DNA from: Moringa oleifera
Lineage: Eukaryota; Streptophyta; Magnoliopsida; Brassicales; Moringaceae
Reading direction: 5' to 3'
Assembly (NCBI GenBank): GCA_021397835.1
Contig: JAJFZO010000345.1
Location: forward strand, 682,001-746,000
Length of the DNA: 64,000 nt
Part shown: positions 12,510 through 24,629 of the stretch, one piece after another
How the letters are laid out: each line of letters starts with the position of its first letter
Numbering within the stretch: the first letter of the stretch is position 1
Notes under the pieces: model-generated
The model's database searches: none
What the model was told of the DNA's origin: nothing
The model's input: only the letters and a program-made list of their open reading frames with translations
Translations under genes and position numbers: made by a program

Positions 12510-13260
12510 GGGCAAGTAAACATATATTAAGCATTTTATTTATATAATGTTACTCTATCCATGCACTAATTGACTTGATTATTAAAGGATCTTCTTATCA
12601 TCCAATGATACACCTATTAATTTCTTCATATTTCAAGCTTTTCACCCTTTAATCAAGGATAATTTAAAGATCCCTTGATGTAAATTTGACAATTAGATTT
12701 ATGAAGTATTAGATAGAATTGCAGCGTCATTATGAGATTATTTTTCTTTATATTTATGAATCTTATTTGAATTTACAAAGAATTAAAGTTCTAATGAGAT
12801 TGTAAGTGTTGATTTTCAGTGTCATGATATTTAACTTGTTCTGAAATTTTGATTAGATTAATTCTTTTGATAAAGCATTAATCTAAGTTCAATCATAATT
12901 TTAAACTTAACGTGCATGATTGGTTTTGATTGATGAAGAAAGTATTCATGTTCTTAACAAAGGTTTAAAAATCAGATCAAGCCACGTATCCAACTGGTTC
13001 AACCATGACCTAAACCATTAACCAGCCTAATCTTTCTTCAAAAATATCTGATAATTGACTTTTTTAAAAATCAATATCCACTTGAATTGGTTAATCGATG
13101 AAGAGTCTAGTCATAATCAAACCAGTATGATGGCTGCATCGTTTGCTCTCTGTGCATTTATGATCTCTTTCAGTAATACGACCATTGATGATGCCTTTAA
13201 CTACTTATTTAATCATTAAAACATGTAAAACAGACTAAAAATAGCCTAAATATTTTCTTG
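12510..13260. other. AT-rich DNA without a recognised gene
   Basis: Around 12,985-13,130 a cluster of 'aactggttcaacc', 'aattggttaatcg' and 'aaaccagtatgatgg' phrases resembles the AAC-CGGTT-rich ends of small plant DNA transposons. I could not define terminal repeats or a target duplication. Confidence 0.3.
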
Positions 13261-13269
13261 TTTACCTAA

Positions 13270-13705
13270 TAACAAAGAAGTATTAAAAATTGAAGCTATA
13301 AATCCAATGGAAAATGAGCAAAATATGAAGTGCTAAAAAAGAAAAGAAAGAAAGAAATATCTAGAGCTAAGCATGTTGCGAATGGTTTGAGAAACCATGG
13401 TGGCTTCCTTGTCAACAACGAATTCAAATCCCTCAGTACTTATTAGCTTTACATTATCCATTTTCTTCATATTATTCACCTAAGATTTGTGGGTCTTCTT
13501 TTCTTTTTGACACGACCAAACAGAAAGATTAAAAATTAAAATTATAAATGAAAAAAAAAAGCAAAACATCAAATGCTATAAGAGCGAGAGAAACATTTTA
13601 GAGAGCTTATCATATTACGAATGGTCTAAAAAACCATGACAACTTCTTTGTCCCCGACGAGTTCAAATCCCTTAATGTTTATCAACTTCATTATGTCCTC
13701 TTTTT
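13270..13705. repeat. tandem duplication, ~245-bp unit
   Basis: The segment around 13,275-13,450 is repeated in diverged form at 13,520-13,700. Both contain 'gcgaatggt(t/c)t..aaaccatg..acttc(c)ttgtc' followed by 'acgaattcaaatccct' (acgagttcaaatccct in the second copy). No coding potential was seen. Confidence 0.65.
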
Positions 13706-15890
13706 CTCCATAAGTTCTATAATTTTTAATTAAAATAAAAGGTCACATCCCCTCATCAATTTTTGGATTGTAGTAATCCTCTATATGTTTTTTAATAATT
13801 TTTAATTAAAATAGTTAATATGTATTGTTATGGAAATAAATATATCATAAGATCATTTTTGATGAATAAGTCTATATCTTAAACATATATAAGTAAATTG
13901 ATAATAATTTATAATAAATATTTTGTATGGTTTTAATTTATGTATTTATTTATTTGTATTTAACAATTAATTAATTATTTGTTGCATAATCGTGGTTTCA
14001 TTTTTGGTTTCATTAATTATAATGTAATATTTAATAAGGCTCTTCCAACATCCTACATACTTCATTGTCATGGATGAGCACTGTTTGATTCAAGTTAAGA
14101 AAATGTGAATGATGTTGATATCATGGAAAACCATAATTGAGTTTTACATTTGCTATATTATGTATGAAATAAAAATGATGAATTTTTTAATTTATTTTGA
14201 TATGGTAACATATATATTATTAAATACAACTACAAGATAGTGATTTCAGTTCCTCACAGTTGAACATTTAGCCAACTGATTCCATGAGACTCCTTTCTTC
14301 CTTTCGCTCTTGATCCCCCTACTTCTCATATCAAGCATCGAAACCATGGCCACATTACATTTCGTGAAAGAGGTTTACTAAGAACTAAAGACCTATTGCC
14401 TTTACGTTGATGCAGAGCATTGCCGAACCTTAAAAAGTAGAATGTTCAAATTCAAATGAAGGAAAAGATCCTTGTTAAGGATATGAAGAACAAGGTATTC
14501 AATAAATTTCTTGAAACTCTTTGTAGCATCAATCTCCAAACTCAACTATGTGTTGCCAATCCATAACAATGTCTCTCGTTCATTTCATTTATTTGTGACT
14601 ATATATATAGTTAAAAAAATATAACATGGTTGCTTGAAAACATTAGGACAAAAATAGTTGTATGGTTGAGTGATTAACTGATGTTTGCTTTATTGAAAAT
14701 ATTGAAAACTAGCAAGTCTACATTTGTATTTACCTATAGAAAGCATTAAACAAAAACAAAATGCTTTCTGACAGAATTTGGTATAGATGATGCTAAGTTT
14801 TGTTGAATTATTTTAATTATTATGAGTTGTTTTGCCCTCATGTTTCATGAATTTGATTAAAAATCACAAGTAAAAACCAATTGAACTTTAAAACCCCACA
14901 CAGTCTTTACTTTCTAAATGAGTAAGTAAGGTAATACAATGTTAATGCAAGTTAAAAATAAAATGTCAATGACAACACCCAATGAATCACCCTTATAGTT
15001 TTAAATAATAAATAGTATATATATAAGTAATAAAAAGGGAAATAATCATGGTTATTATTATCTATATTAGAAATATTGACTTTCTTCTTAAATTAAATGT
15101 ACTAGCTTGCACAAGGTAGATCATATTATGTGAAATGAAGATTGAATTCATGTAAAATTAAAAACAAAATGAACTTTGTTCTTATATTAGTCCATTCATA
15201 TTTTGTTGAAAATTTCACATGCCTTCATATATATAGTAAGGTTGATCTCATTGTCAATTCTATTTTACGGGAAAGAAATTCGCTTGCCATTCAATTTATT
15301 CTTTATCATGAAGATTTTATGAACACTCTACTCATTCATAAATTTAAAAAATTTTATTACTAATGAGGTACTTTGGGACTTGAACTCCTTATTGATTTTG
15401 CAAGATTATGAATATTTTTTGGATATGTGGAGCTTAGACTATGTGCTTGAACGAATGTTCTCATGTTGCACCCTTTTTTCTTTTTTATTAAGAAAAGTAG
15501 TTGCAGGAATCATAATCATCATGCTGGAACTGCCATTGGTAGTACATAATTTTTGTTTGTCCACCTTGACAAGTTCTTATAATGAATTTTGGCCGTGTAG
15601 ATATTTTTGTAAGGAGCCCTTCTTTTATGGTAATGACATTACATCATGAAAAAGTTTTCAAATAGCTAAGGTGATTTTTCTTGGTGCTTAGCCAAATGAT
15701 TTTAGAGTTTTAGGAAATTTGGTCAATTTATGCTAGACATATTTTCATGTCCTAGGTGTGCATGCAATTATATGTGTTCCATTAGTTGTTATCCTAAATA
15801 AATTTGGTTTTTCTTTCTTTTGTAAGGTTCTGTTTTTTCCACTATTGTACTTTAAGTGTAAGTAAAAAAAGTTTCCTATTATTTGGCCAT
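13706..15890. other. AT-rich DNA, no recognised gene
   Basis: Two open frames on the plus strand (15,142-15,363 and 15,380-15,649) follow each other but show no motif I know. They may be remnants of a retroelement or chance frames. Nothing structural stands out in 13.7-15.1 kb. Confidence 0.4.
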
Positions 15891-15909
15891 GAAGCTTTTG
15901 TGGCTTCTT

Positions 15910-16075
15910 GGTTGGCCATGCTTGATAAGAACACTTAAGTTTAGTGTTTTTCTCTTTCATAAATTTCCATTACGTTCCACAGCTGCCAAGAATTTAGCCA
16001 AGCTTGATGAGAGCACTTAACTTTTGTGCTTTTCTGTTTCATAAATTTGCATTGAGTTTCACTGTTAATAAGACC
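15910..16075. repeat. 90-bp tandem duplication
   Basis: Two copies start at 15,916 and 16,006: 'gccatgcttgataagaacac' against 'gccaagcttgatgagagcac', each followed by 'ttctgtttcataaatttgcatt'-like sequence. The step is 90 bp. Confidence 0.7.
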
Positions 16076-16499
16076 TTGGCTAAGCATGTATCCAGCAAGT
16101 AGACTCTACTGTTAGGCATAATATGAAGAATTGTTTAGGCTTCATATACAAGGTTTAGAACATATTGGACAATGGCTAAATTAGTTTTAAAGGACAAGAT
16201 GAAGGCCCCAACATTGAAAATAATCCCTTGTCAGCCTACAAAGTGAATATAATCGAGGTGGTGGAAGAGTGAGAAGTAATGATGATGAAAGGTTACAGAA
16301 ACTTCGTCAGCAAAGTCAATACACCCATCCAGGAAAGGCTAAACAAAAAAATGCCTATTTGGGACATTAGCCTTTATTCTTAAAGTATTAATAGCAGCCC
16401 TTTATAAAGATAACCAGATGGTGCTCTAGTCATACCCAAACTAGACTAGCTCTACAAACATAATCAATATTATCGGGCCATGTCATATTACTCAGAGCC

Positions 16500-16965
16500 A
16501 AAGATGTTACGATCTCATAGAGGCAAGAAATAATAATACCTCTCCAACTCAAGTTCCTGTTACTTCTACAGTGATTACTCAGATTCTTATTGCTCCCACA
16601 ACAAATATTCAGACTCCTATGGCTTCCGCCCACATATAGGTAGCCCTTGCTTAAGCCTTGATAATGCAAGTCACCATGGCATCGATCCCCATGCAAAATA
16701 GGAAAGCTATTAAAAAAATAAATAAGGAGGCAAACAAGCTCATTATGAATGAATAAGTAATGGAATTCTTGAAATATATTAAGCATAATTACTTTAGCAT
16801 CTTGAGCCATTTGCAAAAGACTTTAGCCAAGATCTTATTACTTTCATCAATCATCAACTTAGTTTGTCTCTAAATGACGATATCAATTTCATTACTCGTC
16901 CCCTCCTCATGCATGTCAATTATAACTTAACAATTGGTAGCCAGCAGATTTACCCATGATTTATA
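16500..16965 (+). pseudogene. Ogre/Tat-like gypsy gag-pro region fragment
   Basis: One plus frame reads through a Thr/Pro/Ala-rich stretch (VPVTSTVITQILIAPTTN) into VMEFLKYIKHNYFSILSHL, then LQKTLAKILLLSS and LNDDINFITRPLLMHVNYN. This matches the order, in Ogre/Tat polyproteins, of an 'EFLKLIKHSEYSVVEQL'-like motif before the aspartic protease. Several stops interrupt it, and it ends before the protease active site would appear. The opposite-strand 128-codon frame (16,430-16,816) is its shadow. It is in the opposite orientation to the pol remnant at 7-8.7 kb, so it belongs to a separate insertion. The family call is from remembered motif order and is moderate. Confidence 0.6.
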
Positions 16966-17251
16966 TCAAATGAAACAATGTATGTTCCCAACATCTATAT
17001 TTATCATAGTGATTATATTATTTATTGTATCCATTTGTATGTCAAATAACCTTATTTTGACTGTGCAATTAACCATTAATTGATAATTGAATGATATTAT
17101 GGATAATCATAATGAATTCATAATTGTATTTTCTAGGTCATATATATTTGTACTTCTAGCAATCATATAGGTTGAATGAATTCTTAGATAAACACATAAA
17201 TGATGACCTAAGGAATCGAATATCATTATAATGCCTATCAAATCTACCATG
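16966..17251. other. AT-rich flank of the CACTA element
   Basis: No gene is recognised. The last bases supply the left target-site duplication (GTT at 17,252-17,254). Confidence 0.5.
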
Positions 17252-17254
17252 GTT
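17252..17254. repeat. left target-site duplication (GTT)
   Basis: This triplet is identical to 28,326-28,328 beyond the right end. Confidence 0.8.
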
Positions 17255-17279
17255 CATCACTACAAAAATTGTAATAAGT

Positions 17280-17480
17280 GACCACAATTTAATGATAGTT
17301 ATTCAAATAACTAGCATTAAAAGGTTCATTAACATTTTTAATGACAGTTTTAGAATTAATGACAGTTCTTCTAAAACTGTCATTAAAAATGAGATCTTTA
17401 ACTAAAGATTAGCCTTTAACATCAGTTAAATAAGAACTAGCATCAATCACTAATGCCTTTAACGCCACATTAAAGATCAA
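17280..17480. repeat. left subterminal repeats of the CACTA element
   Basis: Short direct and inverted copies of a TTTAATGACAGTTCT / AAACTGTCATTAAA motif occur here. In CACTA elements such arrays are the binding sites of the TNPA/TNP1-type protein. That role is inferred for this family. Confidence 0.75.
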
Positions 17481-17630
17481 AATAGCACTACAACTACCAT
17501 CTCTGATGAGTCACGTAGGCTTACAGCTTTTCACGAGTGTAGGCATGCCCTTGACAATAAAAGAAACTATATTGTAAAAATATGGTCATGTCCAGTTCCT
17601 CTATCAACTCTTAATTCTGCTGCATGTACT

Positions 17631-17820
17631 GCAACCAAAGCAGCTACCGCAGCAGCCTCCGTAACTCGTTGCAGCCAAAGTAGTTGCCGCAGCAGCCTCC
17701 ACAACTCATTGTAGCCAAAGCAGTTGCCACAACAGCCTCTACAACTGCTGCAGCCAAAGTAGCTATCGCAGCAGCCTCTACAACTGCTACAGCGACAGTA
17801 GCAGCCTTCGCAACTGCTGT
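17631..17820. repeat. GC-rich 39-40-bp minisatellite (Ala-coding frame)
   Basis: Four full copies and one partial copy start at 17,631, 17,671, 17,711, 17,750 and about 17,789. The unit is like GCAGCCAAAGTAGTTGCCGC followed by AGCAGCCTCYACAACTGCT. The plus frame across it (17,684-17,908) encodes an Ala/Thr/Val-rich peptide ending in a Lys/Arg-rich tail (KQNKRKERNKRK). The minus frame gives a Cys/Gly-rich peptide. Composition is strikingly GC-rich against the surrounding AT-rich DNA. It lies between the left subterminal repeats and the transposase. Whether it was ever coding is unclear. Confidence 0.8.
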
Positions 17821-17829
17821 CGTTCATGC

Positions 17830-20060
17830 TCCATCGTCATCTTCTGTTTATGCATTCCCTAAACAAAATAAAAGGAAAGAAAGGAACAAAAGAAAAACGG
17901 AGTTGTGAAAAGAGGCCTATAAAATATAGACTTTAATTTTTACAATTTACCGAGGCTATGCATCCATAGTAAAAATGCTGCCATACTATTTTCAATTAGA
18001 TTTGAGATGTTTGAAAGAAAATCTTTAACCCCAATGAGAATAAAAATAAGCATAATAAATACAACTAGACTATCAAGTCACATTTTTGCATAAGTAGCAA
18101 TTCCTCCAACTAGATTCAGATTTGTTACAAATACTAGAAAAAATATTGAAAATCGAAAACAAGAAAATAAATAAACAAACAAGCACCAAAGAATGGTAAC
18201 CTAAGCTTTGGATATTTCCAAGCTGATCGTAAAAAAATTGAACATTTATGCATTATGTCGACTAATGAAAGAAGCTATTAAAAGGCATGTATAAATTCAC
18301 TGGTTTTTTTTTTTGTTTCTCTTCCGTGGATTCTTCATTTCTCATGATCGAATCCCCTTTACTGGATATGGTTTCACTACATTTCTTTGGCTAAATATCC
18401 ATAAGAGGGAGTGCTGCAGAACAAGTTTGATGATCCCACAAATGCTTCATGAGGAGAGTCCAAATGTTAGATAACACACCACTGGGAGCGATGCCCATGG
18501 CAGTGAAGGTGAAGCTACTGAAGAGCATGAGCAGCATGTTGGGCATGAACATCACAACCTCAACCTATGTGACCACTGGCATGGACATACTAAGCCAACA
18601 GGGGATCACTGATATAAGCAAATAGAACTGCCTTTAGATTACCATTGCTTAGGGATTTAATTTTCTTCAGGACTTTCTTTTACTTTACCTTGTTGTTAGG
18701 AAGTAAGAATAAAAAAAGGTAAATAAGAACTTTAGATTTCTCCTTGAGATGAATCGAAAATGTATCAACACCAAAGGATTTGCTTAGAACATTTTCTTCT
18801 AGTTCATCCAATTGATTTATCTTTCTGTTATAGGGGATTAATACGAATTCCATTTGTTAGCCAAATTTTCTCTCTTCCTTTTTCTTCTCTGATTCTTTAT
18901 AATACTATTGATATCTACTCAGATCAGTGGAAATTTTGATTCCACTCCTATTAATTATTTTTATTATTGCTCCTAAATGGCAAAAGTATAAGAAAACAAG
19001 AACCTGAAGAAGAATACTCAAGCAAGAGTTATCCACAAGCAATCCCGTTTGCTTATTTTAGTGACAGCTTGTAAGGTTACAACATCCTTGGCTGTGGTCA
19101 CACAGGTCGAACTTGTTATGTTCAAGCCTAATACATTACTTATGCTGCTCAATAGCTTGATCTTGCTTGATCTTAAAGCATGGCTGCAAGTATCATTTTA
19201 TCAAACACGTCAACATCTCTTACAAAGCATTTTCTAGGTCATCAAATTCGTTTCGGAACATACATTCATCTGGGTGTTAATTTCACTAAAGAAAGATAGT
19301 GAAACCATATCCAATATGTTGGCGTTTGGTCATTAGTAAGAATGTATAAAAGAAGTGGGAACCATGTAACTTCATAGAAAATAAAGACAACAATTGATAA
19401 ACTTTTAAGCATATCATAATAATATAGAAAATAGTTCCTTTTTCCCATTGTAGTATGCACTACTTATGGGATTATCATAAGAGCTTTATCCATTGTTCAA
19501 ACTCATAATGATGGTAACCATTCACTTTATTCTCTTTAGTTGTTTAGGATGAACCGGATGCCATTCACTTGAATTATGGTCCAAAAGTGTTTCAAAATTA
19601 GTTTTGTCAAGTATGAGTGTATCTGCATTGAAAGACTGAGAGATTTCCATAAGATCGATGATAGCCTAATGGCTTTGTGGGTTGCAATGACAGCCCATCA
19701 TATTTGATTCAGACCAGTTAAATCCAGACTAGTTATTTTATTGAGGATGCGGTTATGGATAACTCAAATGGCCTATCATTGCATGCATGGCCTAATGATT
19801 GTTGTGTCTCACACTGCACGTTAGGATTTAGAGGCTAGTTAGGTTGCAGAGGATAGAGGACCATTGGCTGCCTGTACACTTAAGGTTCAGCAAAGTGCCT
19901 CTAGCAATATTGCCTCTCTTCCGGCCTTCTCCTCTTTGCTCTCCATCTAGAAGTAGCTAGGACAATTACTGACAGCCGCACTGCCTCTCTCTAGCCCTTT
20001 TCTGTTTGCTCTTTCTTTGTTCCTTTCTCTCTTATTTGTCTCATTCTTCATAAGGGCAGC
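17830..20060. other. CACTA internal segment absent from the short derivatives
   Basis: The two short family members (45.0-47.7 and 54.6-56.7 kb) match this element from about 20,060 onward and at the termini, but nothing comparable to 17.8-20.0 kb is visible in them. The segment is less AT-rich and has short open stretches. One is at 18,465-18,625, with a frame reading [20 protein letters not shown] then [17 protein letters not shown]. Another is at 19,049-19,237. It may be a captured host sequence or a nested insertion. A near-identical inverted pair, GGATATGGTTTCACTA at 18,364 and its complement near 19,300, brackets part of it. I do not recognise the peptides. Confidence 0.4.
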
Positions 20061-20429
20061 TGCACCCTCCCCTTCCATTTGTTCATCTTTGGCATTCAAG
20101 CATATATAAGTATTTCAGTATAGATTTGCAATTTTTTTACGAAATTTAAGTTTCACAATTTTGATTCAATTTGGTTAATTTTGGCTTAAAAAATGTATTG
20201 AGAATGCGTATTATTTTGAGAAGTTCCTTATTAAGTGTGTTTGGTGAATTTTTATTAATTGGTAAAATTTGGGTTTAGGGTTTGTAACTATATTTAGATA
20301 AATATATTTGGTATGAATAGGTAAATATTGATGCATTTATTATTTGATAATTATTAAAATTGTGTAGATTAATTGGTAAATTAAGTAGATGTTAATTACT
20401 TCAATTTATGTTTTGATAAATTAATTATA

Positions 20430-21110
20430 TATTAGGTGTAGAAGAATTTCTGTTTGAATTAATATTTTTAGGTAAGATTATTAATATATTTTATCAAATT
20501 TAATTATATTGATTTTGTGGTTAACTTAAATTAATATAATTAGTTAAATTCTAAATAGATAATTAATTAATTATATGCTTGCAAAATAAATCATTAAATG
20601 TTATTTAAATTTTAATCAAGTTACTAATTAGTTAGATGCTTGTATAGTAATTAATTAGGTGAAAATTAATTTACTATAGATAAATTAACTAATTCATTAT
20701 TAATCATTTATTAGCCAATATCAATAATTTATATACTCGTGAAGTAAAAAATTATATGTTATTTAAATTTGAATTAGGTTAGTAACTAGTTAAGTGCTTA
20801 TGCACTAATTAAATAGATGTTAATTAAATATTGACTATGTCTTAATTAACTAAATAGTTATTAATTATGTATTTAAATTTTAATTAATAAATTTGATACT
20901 TGTAAAGTAAATAATTAAACGTTATTTAAATTTTAATTAATTAATTTAATAGTTAGTTAATTAGATGCCTTTTATAGTAACAAATCAGATGTTAAATAAA
21001 TATTAACTTTTTGTATTAATTAATTAAACAGTTATTAATTATTTAGTTAAATTTTACTTAATATATTAGATGCTTGAAAAGTGAATAATTAAATATTATT
21101 TAAATTTCAG
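20430..21110. repeat. ~160-bp tandem repeats before the transposase start
   Basis: Four diverged units share 'atgcttgtaaagtaaataattaaa(t/c)gttatttaaattttaatta'-like cores. The TTATTTAAA core starts at 20,601, 20,759, 20,922 and 21,096, giving steps of 158, 163 and 174 bp. The final unit ends in AAATTTCAG, a good 3' splice site two bases before the transposase ATG. This block is therefore probably an intron in the 5' untranslated region. Related TTAATTAA-rich blocks occur in the short derivatives. Confidence 0.65.
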
Positions 21111-21111
21111 A

Positions 21112-24100
21112 ATGGATAAAACTTAGATGTTTACTAATAAAAGATTAGAGGCATATGATGTAGGGGTGAATAATTGTTTGGATTATGTTGTTCAGAATAG
21201 TAATAACCCTGAATTAATTTGGTATCCATGTATTAAATGTGGTAATATGAAGCGTCATACTCCATGAAAGATACAAAATCATTTATATGTATATAGAGTT
21301 GATAGCAGCTATCAAAACTGAATATGGCACGGAGAAACTAGTATTGTTGGGTCTTCTACTAGTAGGAATGCTAAGGTTGTTAGGGAGGTAGAACACATCG
21401 AAGAAGTTGATAACACTATAGAAATGGTACAATAGGCATTTGCAGAATATGATAGTAATCCTAACCACTTTGACAGATTACTATATGACACTAAAAAGCC
21501 TCTGTATTCTGGATCAATGAAGTTTACTAAATTATCTACTTTAGTTAAATTGTACGATTTGAAGGTGAAATATGATTGGTCTGATCAAAGCTTTAGTGAT
21601 CTTTTAAATTTGATTGCCGAAATATTGCCTGGTAATAATGAAAAGCCTACATCCATGTATGATGCAAAGAAAATATTGAATGCATTAAGCGTGGAGTATC
21701 CAAAGATTTATGCCTGTCCAAATGATTGCATATTATATTGGAAGGAGTTTCAAAATGACATCCAATGTCCAAGTTGTGAACTTCCAAGATGGAAAGTAAT
21801 GAAGAATGGTAACAAAATAAGGATTGGTGCGCCTGCTAAGGTATTATGGTGGAAAATCCACCAATACTAAGATTTAGAAGAATGTGTAGAAGTTCTAAAA
21901 TATCAAAACACCTTACATGGCATTTAAACAAAAGGGAAATCGATGATCACTTGAGGCACCCATCAGATACACTATCATGGAAATTTGTTGATTATATATG
22001 GCCAAAGTTTGCTTTAGAGCCAAGAAACTTAAGGCTTACTATACAGCAGATGGGATCAATCCGCATAGTACATTGAGTAGTCGATATAGTTGTTGGCCAG
22101 TGATTATTGTGAATTATAATTTGTTGCCATGGTTAACAATGAAGAGAAAGTTCATGATGTTAACGTTACCAATATAAGGTCTTAAACAACCTAGTAATGA
22201 CATCGATGTCTACTTGGTTCTGCTTATAGAAGACTTGAAAATGTTATGGGACACAGATGTAAAAGTATATAATGCGTACCGCAATGAGTCATTTAACTTA
22301 AAAGTTGTTTGTTATGGATAATCAATGATTTCCCTGCATATGGTAATTTATCTAGTTGTATTGTTAAAGGATATTATGCTTGTCTTATCTGTGCCAAGAA
22401 CATCCAAGCTAGTCACTTAAAATATAGTAAAAAGATATCATATGTTAGGCACAGAAGATTCTTACCAGGGCATCATCCTTACCATAGACAGAAAAAGGCC
22501 TTCAATGGTGAGCAAGAAGTCAGAATTGCTCTCCAACCATTAAGCAGTGAAGAAGTCTTTAACAAAGTTTAATGTTTAGTAAATTCATGGGGAAAATCAA
22601 AGAAACAAAGTACAATGGGTAAAGAAGGTGTTGTTACATAATGTTAGAAAAAGAGGTCGATTTTCTTTGACTAACCATATTAGAAGTGCATGTATAGCAG
22701 ACATATTCTAGATGTCATGCATATTGAAAAGAAAATTTATGATAGTCTTATTGGGACATTGCTTTATATTCTTAGAAGATCTAAAGATGGATTAGCTTCT
22801 AGAATGGATTTGAAAGACATGGGGTTAAGGTTTAAATTGGAACCACAAGTTCGTGATAATTGTGTATTTCTACTGCCTGCATGCTATACTTTATGTAAGG
22901 AAGAAAAAATATATATTTTGTAACGTTTTTAGTGAGATTAAGGTCCCAGATGGGTATTCTTTGAACATTAGAAATGCAGTATCCATGGATGACTTAAAAC
23001 TATATGGGTTAAAGTCGCATGATTGTCACATCTAACTCTACCTCTTGCTTTATGAGGAGTGTTACCTAAACATGTTAGATATGCTCTCATTAGACTTTGT
23101 ATGTTCTTCGATTTGTTATGCCAAAAGGTGGTGGATGTGTTAAAGTTGGATGGAATCCAAAATGAACTTGTGACAACACTTTGTTTGCTTGAGAAGTACT
23201 TCCCTCTCAGCTTCTTTAATATTATGGTCCAGCTCACTGTTCATCTTATTAAAGAAGTAAAATTATGTGGTCTCATGTATTTATGATGGTTGTACTCATT
23301 TAAAAGATATATGAAAGTGTTAAAGGGTTTTGTCCGAAATCATAATAGACCTGAAGGTAGTATTACTGAGTCATACATTGCAGAAGAGGCATCAGAATTC
23401 TACGTTGATTATTTATCTGCTATAGATATTATTAGGATTCCTCCATGAAAGAATGTATTTGGTCACTTAATTCGGAATGAAAAAGCTCTAACTAGTGGAA
23501 GTGTTGAGAAAGCTAATAATGTCCTCCTTCATCAAGTGCACTTGTATGTTTAATGAATATGAGCAAAGTTTAACCATATATAAAGTAATTAAATTTTACA
23601 ACTCATAGTTCATTGTTATATCAAATAATATTTGAATTATTGTTTGATGATTTATTCTTAATATGCAGTGAGCACTTAAATTAATTAAGGGTTGACAATT
23701 CTATTAAGTCAAAACAACTTAAATGGTTGCATGATGAATAAAACGTAACCTTAAGTAATTGGTTACGCACACGGGTAAGAATACTTATTCTTGTCTACAC
23801 ATTAAATTTATTTCTAATATGGTTCATCTAACATATGTTATGATACAGATTGAGAACGAACTTTTATTATCCAATCATAATGTCTCTTCAACGCTACGAT
23901 GGATTGCCTATGGTCCTCGATCCACAGTAATCAAGTATCCTAGATATATCATCAATGGTTGTCGTTTTTACACAAGGTAATGAGATAACTCAAGGATCCA
24001 TCAAAATAATGGTGTCACTCTAATTGCTAACACCATGCAAATCTCTAATGCTAATGATAAAAATCCAAGATACGGTGATTTGTCATTCTATGGAGTTATA

Positions 24101-24480
24101 CAAGAAATATGGGAACTAGATTGTACAACGTTCAGAGTTCCAGTTTTCAAATGTGATTAGATTAAGAATAGTAGCGGTGTTAAGGTTAATGATCTAAGAG
24201 TTGTACTAGTTGATCTCAATCAGATTAGATATAAAAATGATCAGTTTATATTGACTTCATAAGCAAGACAATTATTTTACATTGAAGATCCAATTGATGC
24301 CAAATGGTCCATAGTATTGTGAACACTTCCAAAAGACTATGATGAAGATGATGATTTATGCGATATTAGTGTGGAGCACACATCTTTTTGTAATAATTTG
24401 CCACCTGTTGATTTATTTGACTAAATTGATGACCATTATCTTGTATACGCTTGAGACAATTATGAAGGATTGTGAGTTTG
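21112..24480 (+). pseudogene. CACTA TNP2-type transposase, broken
   Basis: This would be the catalytic transposase that cuts at the CACTA ends. It starts at an ATG just after a splice-acceptor-like TTTCAG. N-terminal part: GVNNCLDYVVQNS then WYPCIKCGN, the Cys-containing transposase-associated region. The longest open piece (21,517-21,870) holds LYDLKVKYDWSDQSFSDLL, YPKIYACPNDCILYWKEF and CPSCELPRW, typical of the TNP2 family (Transposase_21). The frame shifts near 21,846. Further pieces are INDFPAYGNLSSCIVKGYYA and YVRHRRFLPGHHPY (22,309-22,572), DVMHIEKKIYDSLIGTLL (about 22,715), then a DUF4218-like region (LPACYTLCKEEK, LKLYGLKSHDCHI, 22,860-23,440). After a probable intron (about 23,580-23,668) a DUF4216-like region follows (YPRYIINGCRF, NPRYGDLSFYGVIQEIW, FKCDWIKN with W read as stop, 23,850-24,290). 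Numerous stops and at least four frameshifts make it non-functional. Family identity is firm. Confidence 0.88.
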
Positions 24481-24629
24481 AGTATTTTTTAAAGGTAGTG
24501 ACCAATTGCCTCATGTGTCAAAGTGATTGTGTGTTTTATAATTTTATTTTATTTTTTTGATTTCATCTTGTTATATCTTGTTTTGCATATATGATGCTAA
24601 CCATATATTTTTTTGTTTACAGATTTGAT

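Noticed and set aside
15142..15649. Two consecutive plus-strand frames as a possible host gene
   Set aside because: No family motif, no supporting splice or promoter context, and the area is repeat-rich. Left as unannotated DNA.
16430..16816. 128-codon minus-strand frame, the longest in the window
   Set aside because: The opposite strand carries recognisable Ogre/Tat protein sequence in the same interval, so this is its shadow.
17567..17827. Cys/Gly-rich minus frame that looks like a small cysteine-rich protein
   Set aside because: It is the reverse reading of the GC-rich 39-bp minisatellite; the Cys periodicity is just the repeat.
18465..19240. Possible peroxidase- or other enzyme-like exon (motif near 19,080 with GHTGRTC)
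   Set aside because: The resemblance is a few residues only and frames close at once; I report the segment as possible captured DNA without naming a gene.
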